Assembly (NCBI GenBank): GCA_009741485.1
Contig: CM019217.1
Coordinates: 35,047,157-35,111,156 of the forward strand
From: Malurus cyaneus samueli
Lineage: Eukaryota > Chordata > Aves > Passeriformes > Maluridae
Direction of reading: 5' to 3'
DNA: 64,000 nt
The notes beneath the pieces are model-generated. The model was not told the DNA's origin, ran no database searches, and saw only the letters and a program-made list of their open reading frames with translations. Made by a program: the position numbers and the translations under genes. Positions 1-12,022 of this stretch are shown here, one piece after another (the stretch's first letter is position 1; every line of letters begins with the position of its first letter).

Positions 1-1230
1 CTACCATTAGCAGCTCATCCAACAGCCACAGATTTTTACAATTCCTCCTTTTCCTGTTCAGAAATTAAATAGACATGAAGCAGTGGAACAGGAGAACTGA
101 AGCATCCAGTGCTGGGCATGTCTGCCTGAGGGGCAATTACGGAGTTGGTACACCAGCGGTCTCATCACCTGCCAGCAAACAACCAGCACAGCAAATCTTG
201 TGTTTCCCTGGACTGCTGAGACTGGCTGACTGCACAACTGGATCTGAAAACATTTTGTTGTTGGAAAGGTCACAAACATATTTTCAGAATGTTTTACATC
301 AATCTGAACAAAATTTAGAAGTATTTTGATGGAAGTACTTAAAGAGACTAATCCTTTAAATTGGAAAGGTGTAATTACTTTTGGTTTACTGTGGCAAGAA
401 AGCAATGGTCTTCATCCATATTAATGGGAAAGATGGCAAAAAGAATTAGAAACTATGAGAATTTTACGGGATTCCAGATCATCACATCCAGTCTCTGTTC
501 CTGCTTGCAACCAAGCAAAACAATCATTTCAATAACTTACTTCTTTTTAAGGTTAAACATCTTAGGTTTCTTACACCTGGAAGACAATAGTAGTAGAACT
601 TTCATCTTATTTATCATTAGCTTTAGCTGCTGCTTTATAGAAAGAAATTCCTTACAGATTTCCTGAACACAAAAAGCTGTCTTGTCCCCAATCACTCCTA
701 CACTATACTTTGTGAATCTAGTTGCTATATAAGTTGGATTGCTGTTCCTCCTATCAACCTAGCAACATCTATTGCAAATTTAGATAATCTTTCTTGATCA
801 TCAGTGAGCGCAATTTGTAATGATATGGAAATTAACATAAATAGACAGGCCTGAATCTGAAATGTTTGGACAAGAAATTCCAAATAAAGCTCTTAAGTCA
901 CATGTAAGAACAGATCAATTATACTGAAAAATCTGAGGAACCAGCTTTTGCAATAAAGGATTGCATTATTATTATTTATTCTGCCTTCAACTACAGAGAG
1001 CATATGGAAAAACTGTGACTAAGACCTACACAATTGCAGAGAGGCAAATTAGATGGTAGAAGGTATCAAAGGATCATGGTTGTAATAAAACCAGCTTCTA
1101 TAAGTTTAACAGTGCAGAAGTGTAATCCATGATCGTAAGAGTGGTGAGGACATTGGCACAGGATGGCACAAAGTCAGTCAATAACTCTTAATGAGCTCAG
1201 CACAGGTGCTGTTAAGTTGCATATTGTTAC

Positions 1231-1261
<31 letters not shown>

Positions 1262-2932
1262 GATAAAACTATTTAACTTTTTGACATTCAAGCTGCTAAA
1301 GATGATTAAATATAATGTAGCAATAGCTATAGGGCATGCAGAGATCATAAAAAGATGAAAGAGACATGGCATGATAACCCAACAGTGCATCAGCAGTAGT
1401 GGCAGAACAGTAATAGTCTACACATTCTTCATGCTGCTCCCTTGCTGCTCAAAATCCTCTGAAATGAACTAGATTAATGAAACTGAGAAGAACTTTATAA
1501 AGGTAGCACTTTGCTGCTAAAAACTGTTAACTATCTAATCTTTCTGTGAACACTAATGCTGCCTTTTTACGCTGTAAATTCTTTCCTAGAAGAATTCTTC
1601 ATTTCCTGTGTACCTAGAGACTTTGATTGTTATAAATTATTTGTGCTCTACACCTAGTAATTTTGTTTAATCCTAGCTACTTATTCTTCTGCAAGTTGAC
1701 ACGGAAAACACCACACACAAAACAAAAGCAGAAGAAAACCACACAAACAAAAATAGACACAGGGCTGGATTCTGATAGCTTTGCCCTTTCCATCTAGAAA
1801 GTTGCAGTCTGTTTCTATGAAATGGCTTCAATTTTCTGAATATCTGTTTCTGTCTCAGAATTTAAATGAAAACAATATATTCCTGCTGGATTACTTGAAA
1901 AGAGTCTCCCCATTATTTTTTAAGAACCTTTGTTAGAAATTCATGAAAGTTTGGTAGATGGCATACATGAATTTCATAGATTTCTCAGCAATTAACCATA
2001 TAATCTTGAAATGCAGTTAATTCTATTATGCCATTGTCTTAAACAGGAAACATTTCATAAATCTGTTAAAAGCCCTGTAATACTTGATCAAAATCTATAT
2101 GGGTTCATAGACTCCACAATGAGCAGTTCTTTTGACAACAGTGAAATTAGTAGTATGAAGGCACTCAGGAATTCCAGTTTTGCAGTACTGGCTATAAATT
2201 CTTGCAATATTAAATCTCACTCAATACAGAAGGCATTTAAGAGTTTGACCTTAAGAATAAAAATAGAGAGCCAGAATTGTCTTCCGTGAAGAACTGAATG
2301 TCAGCATTTTGTTTTCACTTAATTCTCTCCCAGAGTCAGCAGATTTTCTACCATTTTTTTAATAGAGATCATATCTGATAGCAAATTCTTCATTTCATGT
2401 GCTTTGTCCAACCTTCTCTACTCCACTATTTGACTTCCCTATAAAAGCCCTGTTTGTATACATATTTTCTTAGGGAAGGAAATCTTGGTTCTTTGTGAGG
2501 ACTCAGATGTGTTGTATATAGCTGCCAGCTTCAGCAAGAGATGCAGGAAATATTGTGATTCACGGACCCTTGAAGCCCTGAAGGGATTTCAGTCTTCCAC
2601 TAATTTGGCTGTGACTCCTTGACACATATTCTTTCCTCCATAATATCATCCTTTTTTCAGCACCTAATGGTATTTTCAATGAAAGTGATTTATTTTGTCA
2701 AGAAATGTAAGCACTACCTTCCACAGTGATACTGGGGCAAGAGAGACTGCCTTGGAGTTTTTAACTTACAACTCTATGAAGTTCAGCATGATAAACATAA
2801 ATTACTGCATGTTTCATTTGGATTTTAGAGACAATGAATATTTCAGGCTCACAAACACATAGTAAACACATTCTGAAAAAATGTTCTAAGAGTGTCTTCT
2901 GAAAGGCAAGCACAACTAAGAAATTGCAATGG
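1..2932. other. AT-rich single-copy stretch, no gene recognised
   Basis: No open frame here exceeds about 115 codons and none resembles a protein I know. Stops are dense in all frames and no transposon family is evident. The only conspicuous structure is the A-tract at 1234-1261. The sequence is best read as intergenic or intronic DNA. Confidence 0.6.
1234..1261. repeat. poly(A) homopolymer, 28 A
   Basis: An uninterrupted run of 28 A residues follows 'acagt' and precedes 'gataaaac'. It is not preceded by a recognisable CR1 or SINE body, so it is either a simple homopolymer or the tail of an old retrocopy that can no longer be recognised. Confidence 0.9.
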
Positions 2933-3230
2933 TGTCACGTTTTAGCAACAGTATTCCCCAACACGATGCCCCCACTGAGACCCTCCCAAACCAGATTCCA
3001 CTCTCCTCCCCCCTTTCTTCCCCACCTTTCCGCTCCAGGGGTGGAGTTGAGAATTTGAGGCACAAAAGTGAAAACCGCGGGTTGAGATAACAATTTAATG
3101 GAAACATCAGTGAGATATGGAAACAAAAGGTATCAGCAACAATATTTAATAAGAAAAGTTATAAGACAAAGGAGTGATTTACACAGAAAAAAACCCCAAT
3201 ACCGGACCATTTTGCCCACCGTGCCTTCTC
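2933..3230 (-). mobile_element. avian endogenous retrovirus LTR, R/U5 end, minus strand
   Basis: Read on the minus strand, this segment has a TATA-like 'cttataac', ATTAAA-type polyadenylation signals (plus-strand tttaat near 3146-3151) and the phrase 'atctcaacccg'. It then has a G-rich block and ends in 'aaacgtgaca'. That order, and the terminal CA (plus-strand start tgtcac at 2933), match the R/U5 part of avian ERV LTRs as I remember them. No gag, pol or env sequence is adjacent, so this is a solo or truncated LTR. The upstream (U3) boundary and target-site duplication could not be fixed. The U3 side runs directly into 7SL-like sequence. Confidence 0.6.
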
Positions 3231-3239
3231 CCCTGACCA

Positions 3240-3407
3240 GAGTCTATGTGCCTGGTAAGTGAGGTGAGATGGTGTTGAACAACATCAAGGTCTGGCTGTG
3301 CCTGCCTGACACAGGACACTGCAGTCCAGAACTCCTGCACTCAGGCGATCCAGCAGTCTCTGCCTCCCCAGTGGTTGGGAATACAGGCACACACCACTGC
3401 ACCTGGC
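3240..3407 (-). pseudogene. 7SL (SRP) RNA-derived fragment, Alu-domain end, minus strand
   Basis: The reverse complement from 3407 downward begins like the 5' end of 7SL RNA, the RNA scaffold of the signal recognition particle. By eye, the first 91 bases (3407 to 3317) differ from vertebrate 7SL as I remember it at about 17 positions, with no gap. The diagnostic stretches 'gtgtgtgcctgta', 'tggatcgcctgagt' and 'ggagttctgg' are present. The last is characteristic of 7SL itself and not of modern primate Alu. Beyond about 3317 the S-domain match becomes weak and gapped. No terminal oligo(T) promoter context or intact SRP54-binding helix could be confirmed, so this is a decayed copy and not a functional gene. 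It may be an independent retropseudogene or part of the neighbouring LTR. Confidence 0.65.
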
Positions 3408-3733
3408 TACTGTGGTAGACAAACACCTCTGTCCTGGAACGGTGACAACTGGGAAACTGACTTTTGGCCTGCACTTAGGAGTTGCCACTTAACAGAAACA
3501 CTACACAGCAGGAAAAGCATCCAAAGAATATAGCAATGTAAGAGCAAGGGAAATGAAAAAGCACTGTGATACTTTGCACAATGATACATTCCATAAAGAT
3601 AAACATCTGTGCAAACTGTAAGTATACTTCTTTGGATAAAAATTCCAAGTTATTTATTTAGCCAGTCTTGTGGACAAGACGAAAAGTAATTTTAGGAAAA
3701 TTACAATTTCCATCTTATTTTTCTTTGTTTCAG

Positions 3734-3891
3734 AAATGTGTCACTGAGTACCCATTTCTTTACTGTAGCTGAAACAACTAGACATAGTTCTGAGAAGTGG
3801 AAATGTGTGAAGATATTAAAGGAAGACAGCCAAAGCATCTTGTCAGACAGGCTTTCTGATCCAGTCATGTCAGCCAATGTTGATATAAAGG
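3734..3891 (+). other. weak candidate exon (splice-bounded, one open frame)
   Basis: A strong acceptor, 'tttttctttgtttcag', ends at 3733. A donor-like AAAGG/GTAACT starts at 3892. One reading frame is open across the whole 158 bases. The encoded peptide resembles nothing I recognise and no partner exon was found. It is kept only as a candidate; chance is a live explanation in 64 kb of sequence. Confidence 0.15.
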
Positions 3892-4441
3892 GTAACTTAT
3901 TTGAATATTGCAGAATTTACTCAAAAGTCAGTGTGTATAAATAGCAAATGTATTTTTGATTCCAGACCTAACTGTATACTTTAAAACTTTGAGTGGTTAT
4001 TGCTGTTTGGTTTTTATGACAAATTAAATTTTCCGTCAATGTTTCTATGTGTGCTGTACATGTTTGATTAGGTGAATTTTACAGCTTCTGGGTGAAATTT
4101 CTGCGTAAAAAAGAATAGCACAACAGCATCATGTTTTGGCAAGTGAAATCAAAGGATTTGATTGAAATTTGGCAGGAAATCAAAGTTTTGGTCTTTGTTC
4201 CAAATCCTCTAAACTGGGACTCTTTCAGATTTGGAAAAAGAAATAATTTCCAATAAGTTCCTATAGAATGGATTATGGTTTAAGGTGTGGGTGTAAAGGA
4301 TAAAAATGTCTTGGAAAAAGCTTATGTTTTACTTTGCTATTAGAATTAAAAAGAACAAAAAAAATGCAGGGGAAGATTTGTGGGAAAGAAAACCTGGTTT
4401 CTTCCCCCCCCAAACCTTCTCTGTTTTTCTTCTTTTTCCCT

Positions 4442-4458
4442 CCCCCCCCCCCCCCCCC
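4442..4458. repeat. poly(C) tract, C17, within a pyrimidine-rich patch
   Basis: Seventeen consecutive C residues lie inside a pyrimidine-rich patch (about 4400-4458) and are followed closely by an A-rich run (about 4480-4491). The proline-rich peptide frame over it is an artefact of composition. Confidence 0.9.
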
Positions 4459-4979
4459 AGACAGTATTATTTTTAATTAAAAAAAAAAAAATTGAAATAC
4501 AAGAGAGGACAAGGCATACTAGCATGATTCTAAGACATATTAACCATTATTCATGCAAGTGAAGTTGTCATTATTACTTTGGGTCTTGATTACTGATTCT
4601 AGATATACATCTTTTCATATGGAAAAAAGTGGAAGGTTCCTTGCTTTTTAGTCCATTCCTAATACTGTTATGGAAGGATCATACGTAGGTAATCCTGTGT
4701 TGAAGGTCAAGATGAGCTCTAGGCTCAAGAAGGTATATAAGGACTTTCTTTACTAAATTATGAACAAAACACATCACTCCAACATTACTGCTTTCATACT
4801 AAGTACAGAAGCATTTTTTTTTTCTGAGAAGTTACAAGAGAAGCCAATTATTTAGTCTGTGTTACTGTAAATTTAAGATATTCAAGTATTATCTGGAATA
4901 ATTTCTCAGTCCCTGCTGATCTTTGTAATAGAATAACCCCAGCATTCAAAATGAATGCTTACTGAAAGTCTGTGCTACA

Positions 4980-5031
4980 ACAACTCTCTCTCCCTCCTGT
5001 CTCTTCTCCCCACTCTCTCCATCTCTCTATA
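4980..5031. repeat. pyrimidine-rich (CT)n low-complexity tract
   Basis: An imperfect run of ctctct/ccct units of about 50 bases. No coding or regulatory role is visible. Confidence 0.7.
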
Positions 5032-7134
5032 CTTATATTACAATTACTGCTAATCCAGGCTTTATTCTGAATTAAAGTTTATAAAGAATAGAGGGCAAAC
5101 TGCAAAAATAATCTAAAATATTGTATCACTTTTCCAGTATTGATAAAAAAAAAACAACAACCCACCAGGTTAGGAATACACAGAGATTCTTTCTTACAAG
5201 GACAACTATTTAAAATCAGTTGGAAACAAAGTCATGATTTTCAGCTGAGACTGGAACCTGAACTTCTGGAATTATCAGTATTTTACATTGGTTCATCTTT
5301 GCCTTCTATTCTGTATTTCATGTATAAAAACTTTATTGTGAAGTAAATCTACAAATGAACTTTTACCTTAGTAAAAATAATTTCTGAGCTTACCAAGGTA
5401 AAGGTTATCAACTGCAGAGCACTGAGGCTGGCCAGAATTGAACAATAAGTATAATAACTTCTTCAAGTCACATGCTGTAATGCCACTGTCTTTTACCTAC
5501 AGCTACAAAATACCCACTTTACTTACAGTTTGCTTTTTAGATTTACATTTTTATTAACTTTTTACCTGTGGTATATTGTCTCTTCTACAAACAATTGAAG
5601 CAGTAGGTTGACCAGCTAAAGAGATAAACAGAAGCTTATTTCAGCAAGTGAAAGTTTTACTATTGCTGCTGTGCTAAATTTGTTTTTGTCGTATTTTCAT
5701 GCGTTAGAAGGCTATCAGTGTGTAGCCATGAGATACTGTCCTGCATTTCAAATAGATATGCTGTGTGGAATGAATCTGGATTATGTGCAGAAAACCAGCC
5801 TGTAAGACTGGGAGGGCTTTAAATCTGTGTGTTCAAGAACAAATGTGCATATCGAATAAAAAAATTCAGAACAGACTGTTACTATTTCATCAGCTGCCAC
5901 AATAGTAAAGTATTACAGATATTTCACATGGGAGGACATGCTGCTGTTCTGTGCAAACTGCTGACTACAGTGAATTCAGTGCATTCTGTTTGTTTTGTTT
6001 AGAGTGAAAGGCCATTTTTTTGTGTTGCAGTAGCTGTGTATGTGTTCACCTGAGGTGTTGATTAGTTGTTAACATGCAAGAGGAAAACTACATTGTTATT
6101 ACACAATGGGGCTGGGAGGGGGTAGTGGGGAGTGGGGGTTAGGAGAAATAAATTGCCATGAAACGTGAAGAGCTTGAAGAATATATGTTGCAGCTTCATT
6201 TGACAAGGGACATTTGTCAAGCTGTCAGTTGTACTGATTAACCAAACAACCACTAAGAGTCACTTTTTACCTTTCCTGTTAGTAGAAATTATTATTTTAA
6301 GTAGCATTTTTAACCAATTCCCACTGTTAAAGAGTTTGCATTTAAGCAAATGAAAAGAAGAAACAAACCACCCAACTCAGATATTATTCAAGGTCTGTTT
6401 CCACACATTTCTCAATGTTATTTTTCTTCAGGATTAAGAATTGCTTCAGTTTGCACTTGAACTGCAGCAAACACACTCAGACTGGTATACTGCACCATTT
6501 ATCTATGAGATATAGAAAAATAGAAAGGTGGTGTTTTCAAAACGGAAAGCTGATAACACAGACGTTATTTACATGATGTAATTATGAATCCTATTGCCTC
6601 TTCCTGTTTATGCCTCATTGGCTGTCATTCCACAGAGAATATAGGAAGGTACTGTATTTTCAGAGTTGCCAGTTTGTTATCAGGCTTAGTGTCAAGATAA
6701 ATCGAGCCTGAGCAAGAAAAGCTATACTTCAACTGCTCAATAATTATTTTTTTTCCCCATTAGATTTCAACACACTTATGCAAAAAGTATTCCCTGTATT
6801 CAATTACTGAGGCTGCTGTCACTTACCTCAGTGACAAGACTGTTGGACAATTGCAATTGCAATGAGCTAGCAGCTGCCCAGAACTTTCTAACAGCCAGTC
6901 AACACATACACTAATGCATGTACTAGCCAGTTATCCAACAAACCCCACTCTACCACTTTTAAGAATTTTTAATACCTATTTTTTGAGACATGGCAATGAC
7001 AGACAATACAGGTCATTTCGGAGTGCAAGTCTGAAGTCATCTTGATAGTGCTCTAAACCTTGTTTACTTCAAAGCCTGAAACCTTCTAGTTTCTGAACTA
7101 AAGTCAAAATTTCTTTTCACTCTGCACCTGTGCT

Positions 7135-7208
7135 GATATATGAGAACATTTCCTGCATATATCTGTATGCAGATACATAAGAACATTTCCTGCATATATC
7201 TATATCTG
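7135..7208. repeat. 37-bp imperfect tandem duplication (two units)
   Basis: Two adjacent units share the core 'gaacatttcctgcatatat'. The first starts 'gatatatgagaac' and the second 'gatacataagaac'. A few substitutions separate them, so the duplication is not brand new. Confidence 0.8.
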
Positions 7209-9068
7209 TACTGCTACAAATTTTATAATTTGTCTGGTGGGTCATCATAATTGTGACAGCTATAATGTGCAGACAACTTTTAGTAAGCCATGCACCCCTC
7301 CAGCAATTACAGCAGTTACACAAAAAACAAACAGAAAGGAGTAACTTTTATAAAGTCCCCAAAATTTTTGACTACTAGTGTCATTAAATGGCTTAAAAAC
7401 AGGAAGACATCTGTAAAATAGAAGCCCCAGTTCATGAGCATGCAACTAAATGTACAGGCATCTAACTAGTGCTCATTTCAAATGGAGTTAGCTCCTTAAG
7501 TATTCTACAAACATCTGGGAAAATTTTAGTTTGTTACTGTTGTGAGCTACTGGAACTATGATAGTTTATGAAGAGTCACTCTTGAGAGGCACATCAGGTC
7601 TGTGGATTAGAGAAATGAGAATTAGCACAGCTCTAAGTGGCTCAAATTCATCCCATCTCAAACTTACTCAAAGTTATAAGAATATATTCTCATCCAGCAC
7701 ACTACAGAAGAAATCAATCATAAAATCACTTAAAAGCTTATAGCTTGAAGGGGTTTCTCAGCCTCAAGGCCCCTTTGTGTCAGAGGCAACAGAATGTCTT
7801 CTAGTAAATATTTTACTAGCACACTACGTGCAGTATTATTTTTTCTCATGAACAAAGCACAACCTTAATTTCTCAAAAGGAATCATAATTCTCTTGTTTA
7901 CATTTCTGTCACTCAGAGAAAAAAAAAGTTTTGCCTTCCTGTTTTATTTTGTGCTAAGAACAAATTATAATAAATACAATTCCCCATTGATTTTTTTTTC
8001 ACTTTTTCCTCAATTCTTTCTTGCTTAAAATGCCTGTCAGTACTTTTAACAGTTCCTTATATCTCCAACAAGACTGGCCTTAGGCTGTAGCTTGACAGAG
8101 ACACCCAGGATACCTTCCTCACTTCATAGGTGGCAGCTGTCATCATACCAACACTTCTTTTGCTAGGAAACGTGTGTGGCTACTTGGACTTCCTCTAGCT
8201 GTTGTAAAGGAGTGTAACCAGGATGTCTCAACATGGTTCTGTTGCATGACCCGGCTCTTTCACAGCTTAGAAATAACATGAAGAGCTGGTCCTGCAGTTG
8301 TACTAAATTTGGTACTTAGGTTTCTGGTATTTTTTATAAAAATATTGAGTTTTTACTAGGCAGTCATTAATACAGGATAAGAAACAAAAAGGATGCAAAA
8401 TATTGTGTTTAAAAAGAAATGGAAAATGCCACTCATACCACCTCACAGCCACCCTTACAGGTATACCTACATTATTGTAATGACTCACTATGTCATTAAA
8501 TTTCACCAAAAAATAGCAAGGATTTCTTGAAGAAAATTCAGTCTAGACACCTATTCCAGCATTAACAATTGCAAAAATATATATCCTAAATGACAGCAAT
8601 TTCTCTAAGACAGTGATCAATAATGTGACATCAATGTTTAAGCAAGGAACCTCTCAGAAAAAAAAAAAATAAAACTGTAGGAAAAAAAAAAACTATCCTA
8701 AATCAGTTCTCTGGACCTAAGTAAGGGAGGTAATTTGGGAAAAGGCTATAGCCCTACCATTATTCCCCTACTTGTGACACAAGCAAAGGTGAGAGTGCTG
8801 GGAGGTTGGATGTTGCCCTTATAACAGCGTCATGTAAGAAGTCACTATTTGCTCACTCTCCCACCAGTGCAATTAACTGTGGGGAATTAAAATAGTGTTC
8901 TTTGGGGATTTTAAGTAGCATATCATAAAAGTATATTTTGGGATGCACTTCAAAGTTAAAACCATGACAGGATTAATGATCCTTTGACTCTGTTAAGAGA
9001 TGTTTTGTAAGAAAGATCCTGATATTAAAAAAATTCAGTACTACCAGTAACTATGACCATGAGACATC

Positions 9069-9083
9069 TTTTTTTTTTTTTTT
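9069..9083. repeat. poly(T) homopolymer, T15
   Basis: Fifteen consecutive T residues with no retroelement body recognised next to them. Confidence 0.85.
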
Positions 9084-10184
9084 AAAATGCAGAATCAATT
9101 TATAAACACAAATCCTAAAGGTAACACCGTATTGACTAAGAGATGGCTTAAGCTTCTTGAGATCTCTCTACTTCCTGAGGGTCTATCCAAAAGACTTGCT
9201 TGCCCTTTTTGTCCTGTAATATAAAAATCCTTACTGTTTCATTTTATCTGAGTTCCACATTTTAATAATTTACTCTTATTTCAATTTAAAACTCTTTACA
9301 ATTTTATTTGAATGAAAAATAAAGCTGAAACCCAGTCCTCTGAGTCCTTCTGAGATGAGATTGGTTACAAAAGCTCCTGCCTCTGCTGCAGCTCCTCTGC
9401 ATTCGACATAATGTATCACTGTTTCTTCATTTAGTAACACTGAGATATTATTTAACAGCCAATAAAATCTGCAGTGAAAAATCCATATTTGTCCATCCAT
9501 GCATTTGGTAAGCACAATGACAAACTTGTTGATTTGATACCATGGGACAAGAGTAAAGTCAAAGACTTGCCAGTGGGATGTTTGTACATAACAGATTATA
9601 CTAATTACCTTGTAGGGACAAATTTAAATTCTAAGTATTAACTCTTGTTAATCCCAGGTGGGAAAGATAAAACATTTCTATAAAGAGAGAAGCAAGAATA
9701 AGTAGGTTGCACAGAGAAGCACTGGATTTTAACACTTATTATATGTTTACAGATCTGTATCCTTCAGGGCTGTATACCCCCATGTAACTGAAATAGTTGT
9801 TCAATGACTTCATTCTGTGGATAATGGCTTGCAGCAGACATCAGGTGCTTCTGTGGATGTCATTCTGCTGTAATGCCACAGACACTGTGCTTTGCTGCAA
9901 AATAATACCCTCAGTTTTAACAAAGACTTAGATAAGCACCCTACTGTACAGCTTCAGGGCTACCCTCTGCATCCCAGCCTTTCCAACCCATAATGAGTTA
10001 TAACTACATATAGGCTAAAAAACCCTTATTCCAAAAAGCAGAGGACTGTACGACCTGAGCTACCAATTCTCAATTCCATTCTGGCTACTGAGAGTTCAAA
10101 CACAAGCAAGCAGACACAACAGCAGGCAGACTCTCAGGACCAGATCTTTGGCCTTCAGCTATATGGATATGTTATTAAACTTAC

Positions 10185-10406
10185 AACAGTTTGGAGCATC
10201 TCAAACATTGGCTCATTGCCATTTTCAGAGACAGGAGACAAAAAATAATGCCTTATGGCTTCTGTCTTCTTTCTCCTGAACCCGTGTCTGCCAAGGGTTG
10301 TATCATAAGTTATTATCTTGATTGTGTTGGCCTTTTCCTTTAAGCCTTTAATTGTCTTTGGTCCTAAGACCTTGCAGAGCTCTTTAAAATCTGCTGTATG
10401 AGCCCT
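10185..10406 (-). other. weak candidate exon in a 124-codon minus-strand ORF
   Basis: This is part of an open frame (10155-10529, minus) that is unusually long for the AT-rich neighbourhood. It contains a hydrophilic, lysine/arginine-rich stretch. On the minus strand a donor with a perfect GTAAGT core follows 10185. An AG after a pyrimidine stretch lies near 10407, though that acceptor is weak. I do not recognise the peptide. It could be a decayed exon, a retrocopy fragment, or chance. Confidence 0.15.
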
Positions 10407-11084
10407 CTTTTCAGGTGTTTGGAAAAAGAAACAGAGTTTTAGTTTGGTAGGATCCTGCAGTGGATTGAGCCACTGAATGTGGCTTTCTTTGTAGCAATAC
10501 TGGTAGAATGGAAAGAAGAAAGAGAACAAAGAGGGCAGGAAAAAGGAATGTTGCTAAGTATCAGTAGAAAAGACAACAACAAAATTTTAGCTACAGGAAT
10601 GAGGAATTTATTATGCATCTATATACTTCTCATTTACTCTGCTCCTTTCATTTGGCCTTGCTTGACCTATGCCTTTCACTTCTCATGCAATCTGTATAAT
10701 TTCTTTAATTTGATACACTGAGGTCAAAGGCTTAGGCTTTTAAAGGATTAGACACTTAAACAGATAGTGATAACAACCGTAGTTGCATTAGGTAAGATTA
10801 ATCACATTTTCTGAAGAGACATAAGCTTCCCATTTTATGGAGCAAGTGAAGTTCAACTGACAGAAGAATAAAATTTCCCAAAAGGTAAATTATTTCATAA
10901 TTGTTCACGAAGGAATTCTTTTGCTTTCTCTAAAGTATGATACTAGATTGCATTGCAGATGAAATACCAGACTCCATGGATCTTTCTTAAGTGTTTGATC
11001 CTATATTGCAAACACAAATGGAGACTATTTTAACTAATACTAACGTGTTTCAGTACTTGATCTTTCAGAACTTTATGACTGTTC

Positions 11085-11106
11085 TTTTTTTTTTTTTTTT
11101 TTTTTT
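11085..11106. repeat. poly(T) homopolymer, T22
   Basis: Twenty-two uninterrupted T residues, followed by 'cattactac'. No minus-strand retroelement is recognisable to its right. Confidence 0.9.
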
Positions 11107-11465
11107 CATTACTACAGCTAATTAAGGGTTTAAGATCCATTGCCAGTAGTCTATTACTATTTCATTGCCTAGCAGTGTTACACCGGTAATAATAATTAAA
11201 AAGTATAACCCTGATATTAAAGCCCATAGATGGTAATTCTGCTCAGAAACACAGGTGTATAATATGAGTTTTTAAATATATTTACCACAATAATAGGCAT
11301 TAATAGCAAATTTTAGTGCATTTAAAGTGGGATTAATGTACATGTTAACTATGTTAGTCATGATAATTTTGGAAAAAAATGGTAAAGGTCACCTAATTTT
11401 TCTCCATCCACATCCGCCTAAAAGCTTCCTTTTGCTAGCATATCATCAGGCACAGCATTGCCTTC

Positions 11466-12022
11466 TGGTCAAGGGAGGGGATTGTCTCCTGTTTTGCACT
11501 GCCACGGCCTCACCTTGAATATTGTGTGCAGTTTTGGGCACTGCATTATAAGAAAGATACTAAACTATTAAAGAGTGTCCAGAGGAGGGCAACAAAGATG
11601 GTGAAGGACCTTGAGGAGCAGCCTTATGGGGAACAGTTGAGGTCACTTGCTCTGTTCAGCCTGGAGGAGACTGAGGGGACACCTCAGTTCAGTCACAACT
11701 TCCTCAAGAGGGGATGAGGAGGAGCAGGCACTGATCTCTTCTCTGCTGCCCAGTGCCAGGATCAGAGGGAATGGCCTGAGCAGTGCCAGGGGATGTTTAG
11801 GTTGGATATCAGGAAAAGATTCTTCACCCAGAGGGTGGCTGGGCAATGGAACAGGTTCCCCAGGGAAGGATTCACAGCACCAGCCTGGCAGAGCTCAATA
11901 GGCATTTGGACAACACTCACGCACCTGGTGTGAATCTTGGGGATGGTCCTGTGCAGAGTCAGGAGTCTGACTTCATGAACTTTTTGTGTCCCTTCTAACT
12001 CAGCATATTCTGTGATTCTGTG
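11466..12022 (+). mobile_element. CR1 LINE, 5'-truncated, 3' end intact, plus strand
   Basis: The segment covers the C-terminal end of the CR1 ORF2 reverse transcriptase and the 3' UTR. In translation it has CR1-like pieces such as a 'KKDTKLLKSVQRRATK' motif and 'LALFSLEETEG', with frame breaks between them. The UTR has 'aggttggatatcaggaa', 'attcttcacccagagggtgg' and 'ccttctaactcagc'. It ends in two copies of the octamer attctgtg (12007-12022), the diagnostic 3' terminus of CR1, a non-LTR retrotransposon. The 5' truncation and indels make it inactive. The left boundary is approximate. Confidence 0.92.

Larger units (their letters stand above)
3408..11465. other. AT-rich single-copy stretch with simple repeats; no gene recognised
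   Basis: This 8 kb shows no recognisable coding gene. Listed separately are a C17 tract, two T/A homopolymers, a pyrimidine-rich tract and a 37-bp tandem duplication. A splice-bounded open frame at 3734-3891 and a minus-strand 124-codon frame at 10155-10529 are discussed as weak exon candidates. Confidence 0.55.

Noticed and set aside
3317..3407. Primate Alu contamination
   Set aside because: The resemblance is to the 7SL parent (ggagttctgg, single 5' domain) and the flanks are avian-type LTR and unique sequence, so human contamination is unlikely.
6815..6835. Minus-strand GAG/GTAAGT donor
   Set aside because: No acceptor on the minus strand at a suitable distance, and no open frame that uses it.
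11643..11901. Overlapping 67- and 84-codon frames
   Set aside because: Both lie in the CR1 fragment's 3' part and are by-products of its sequence.
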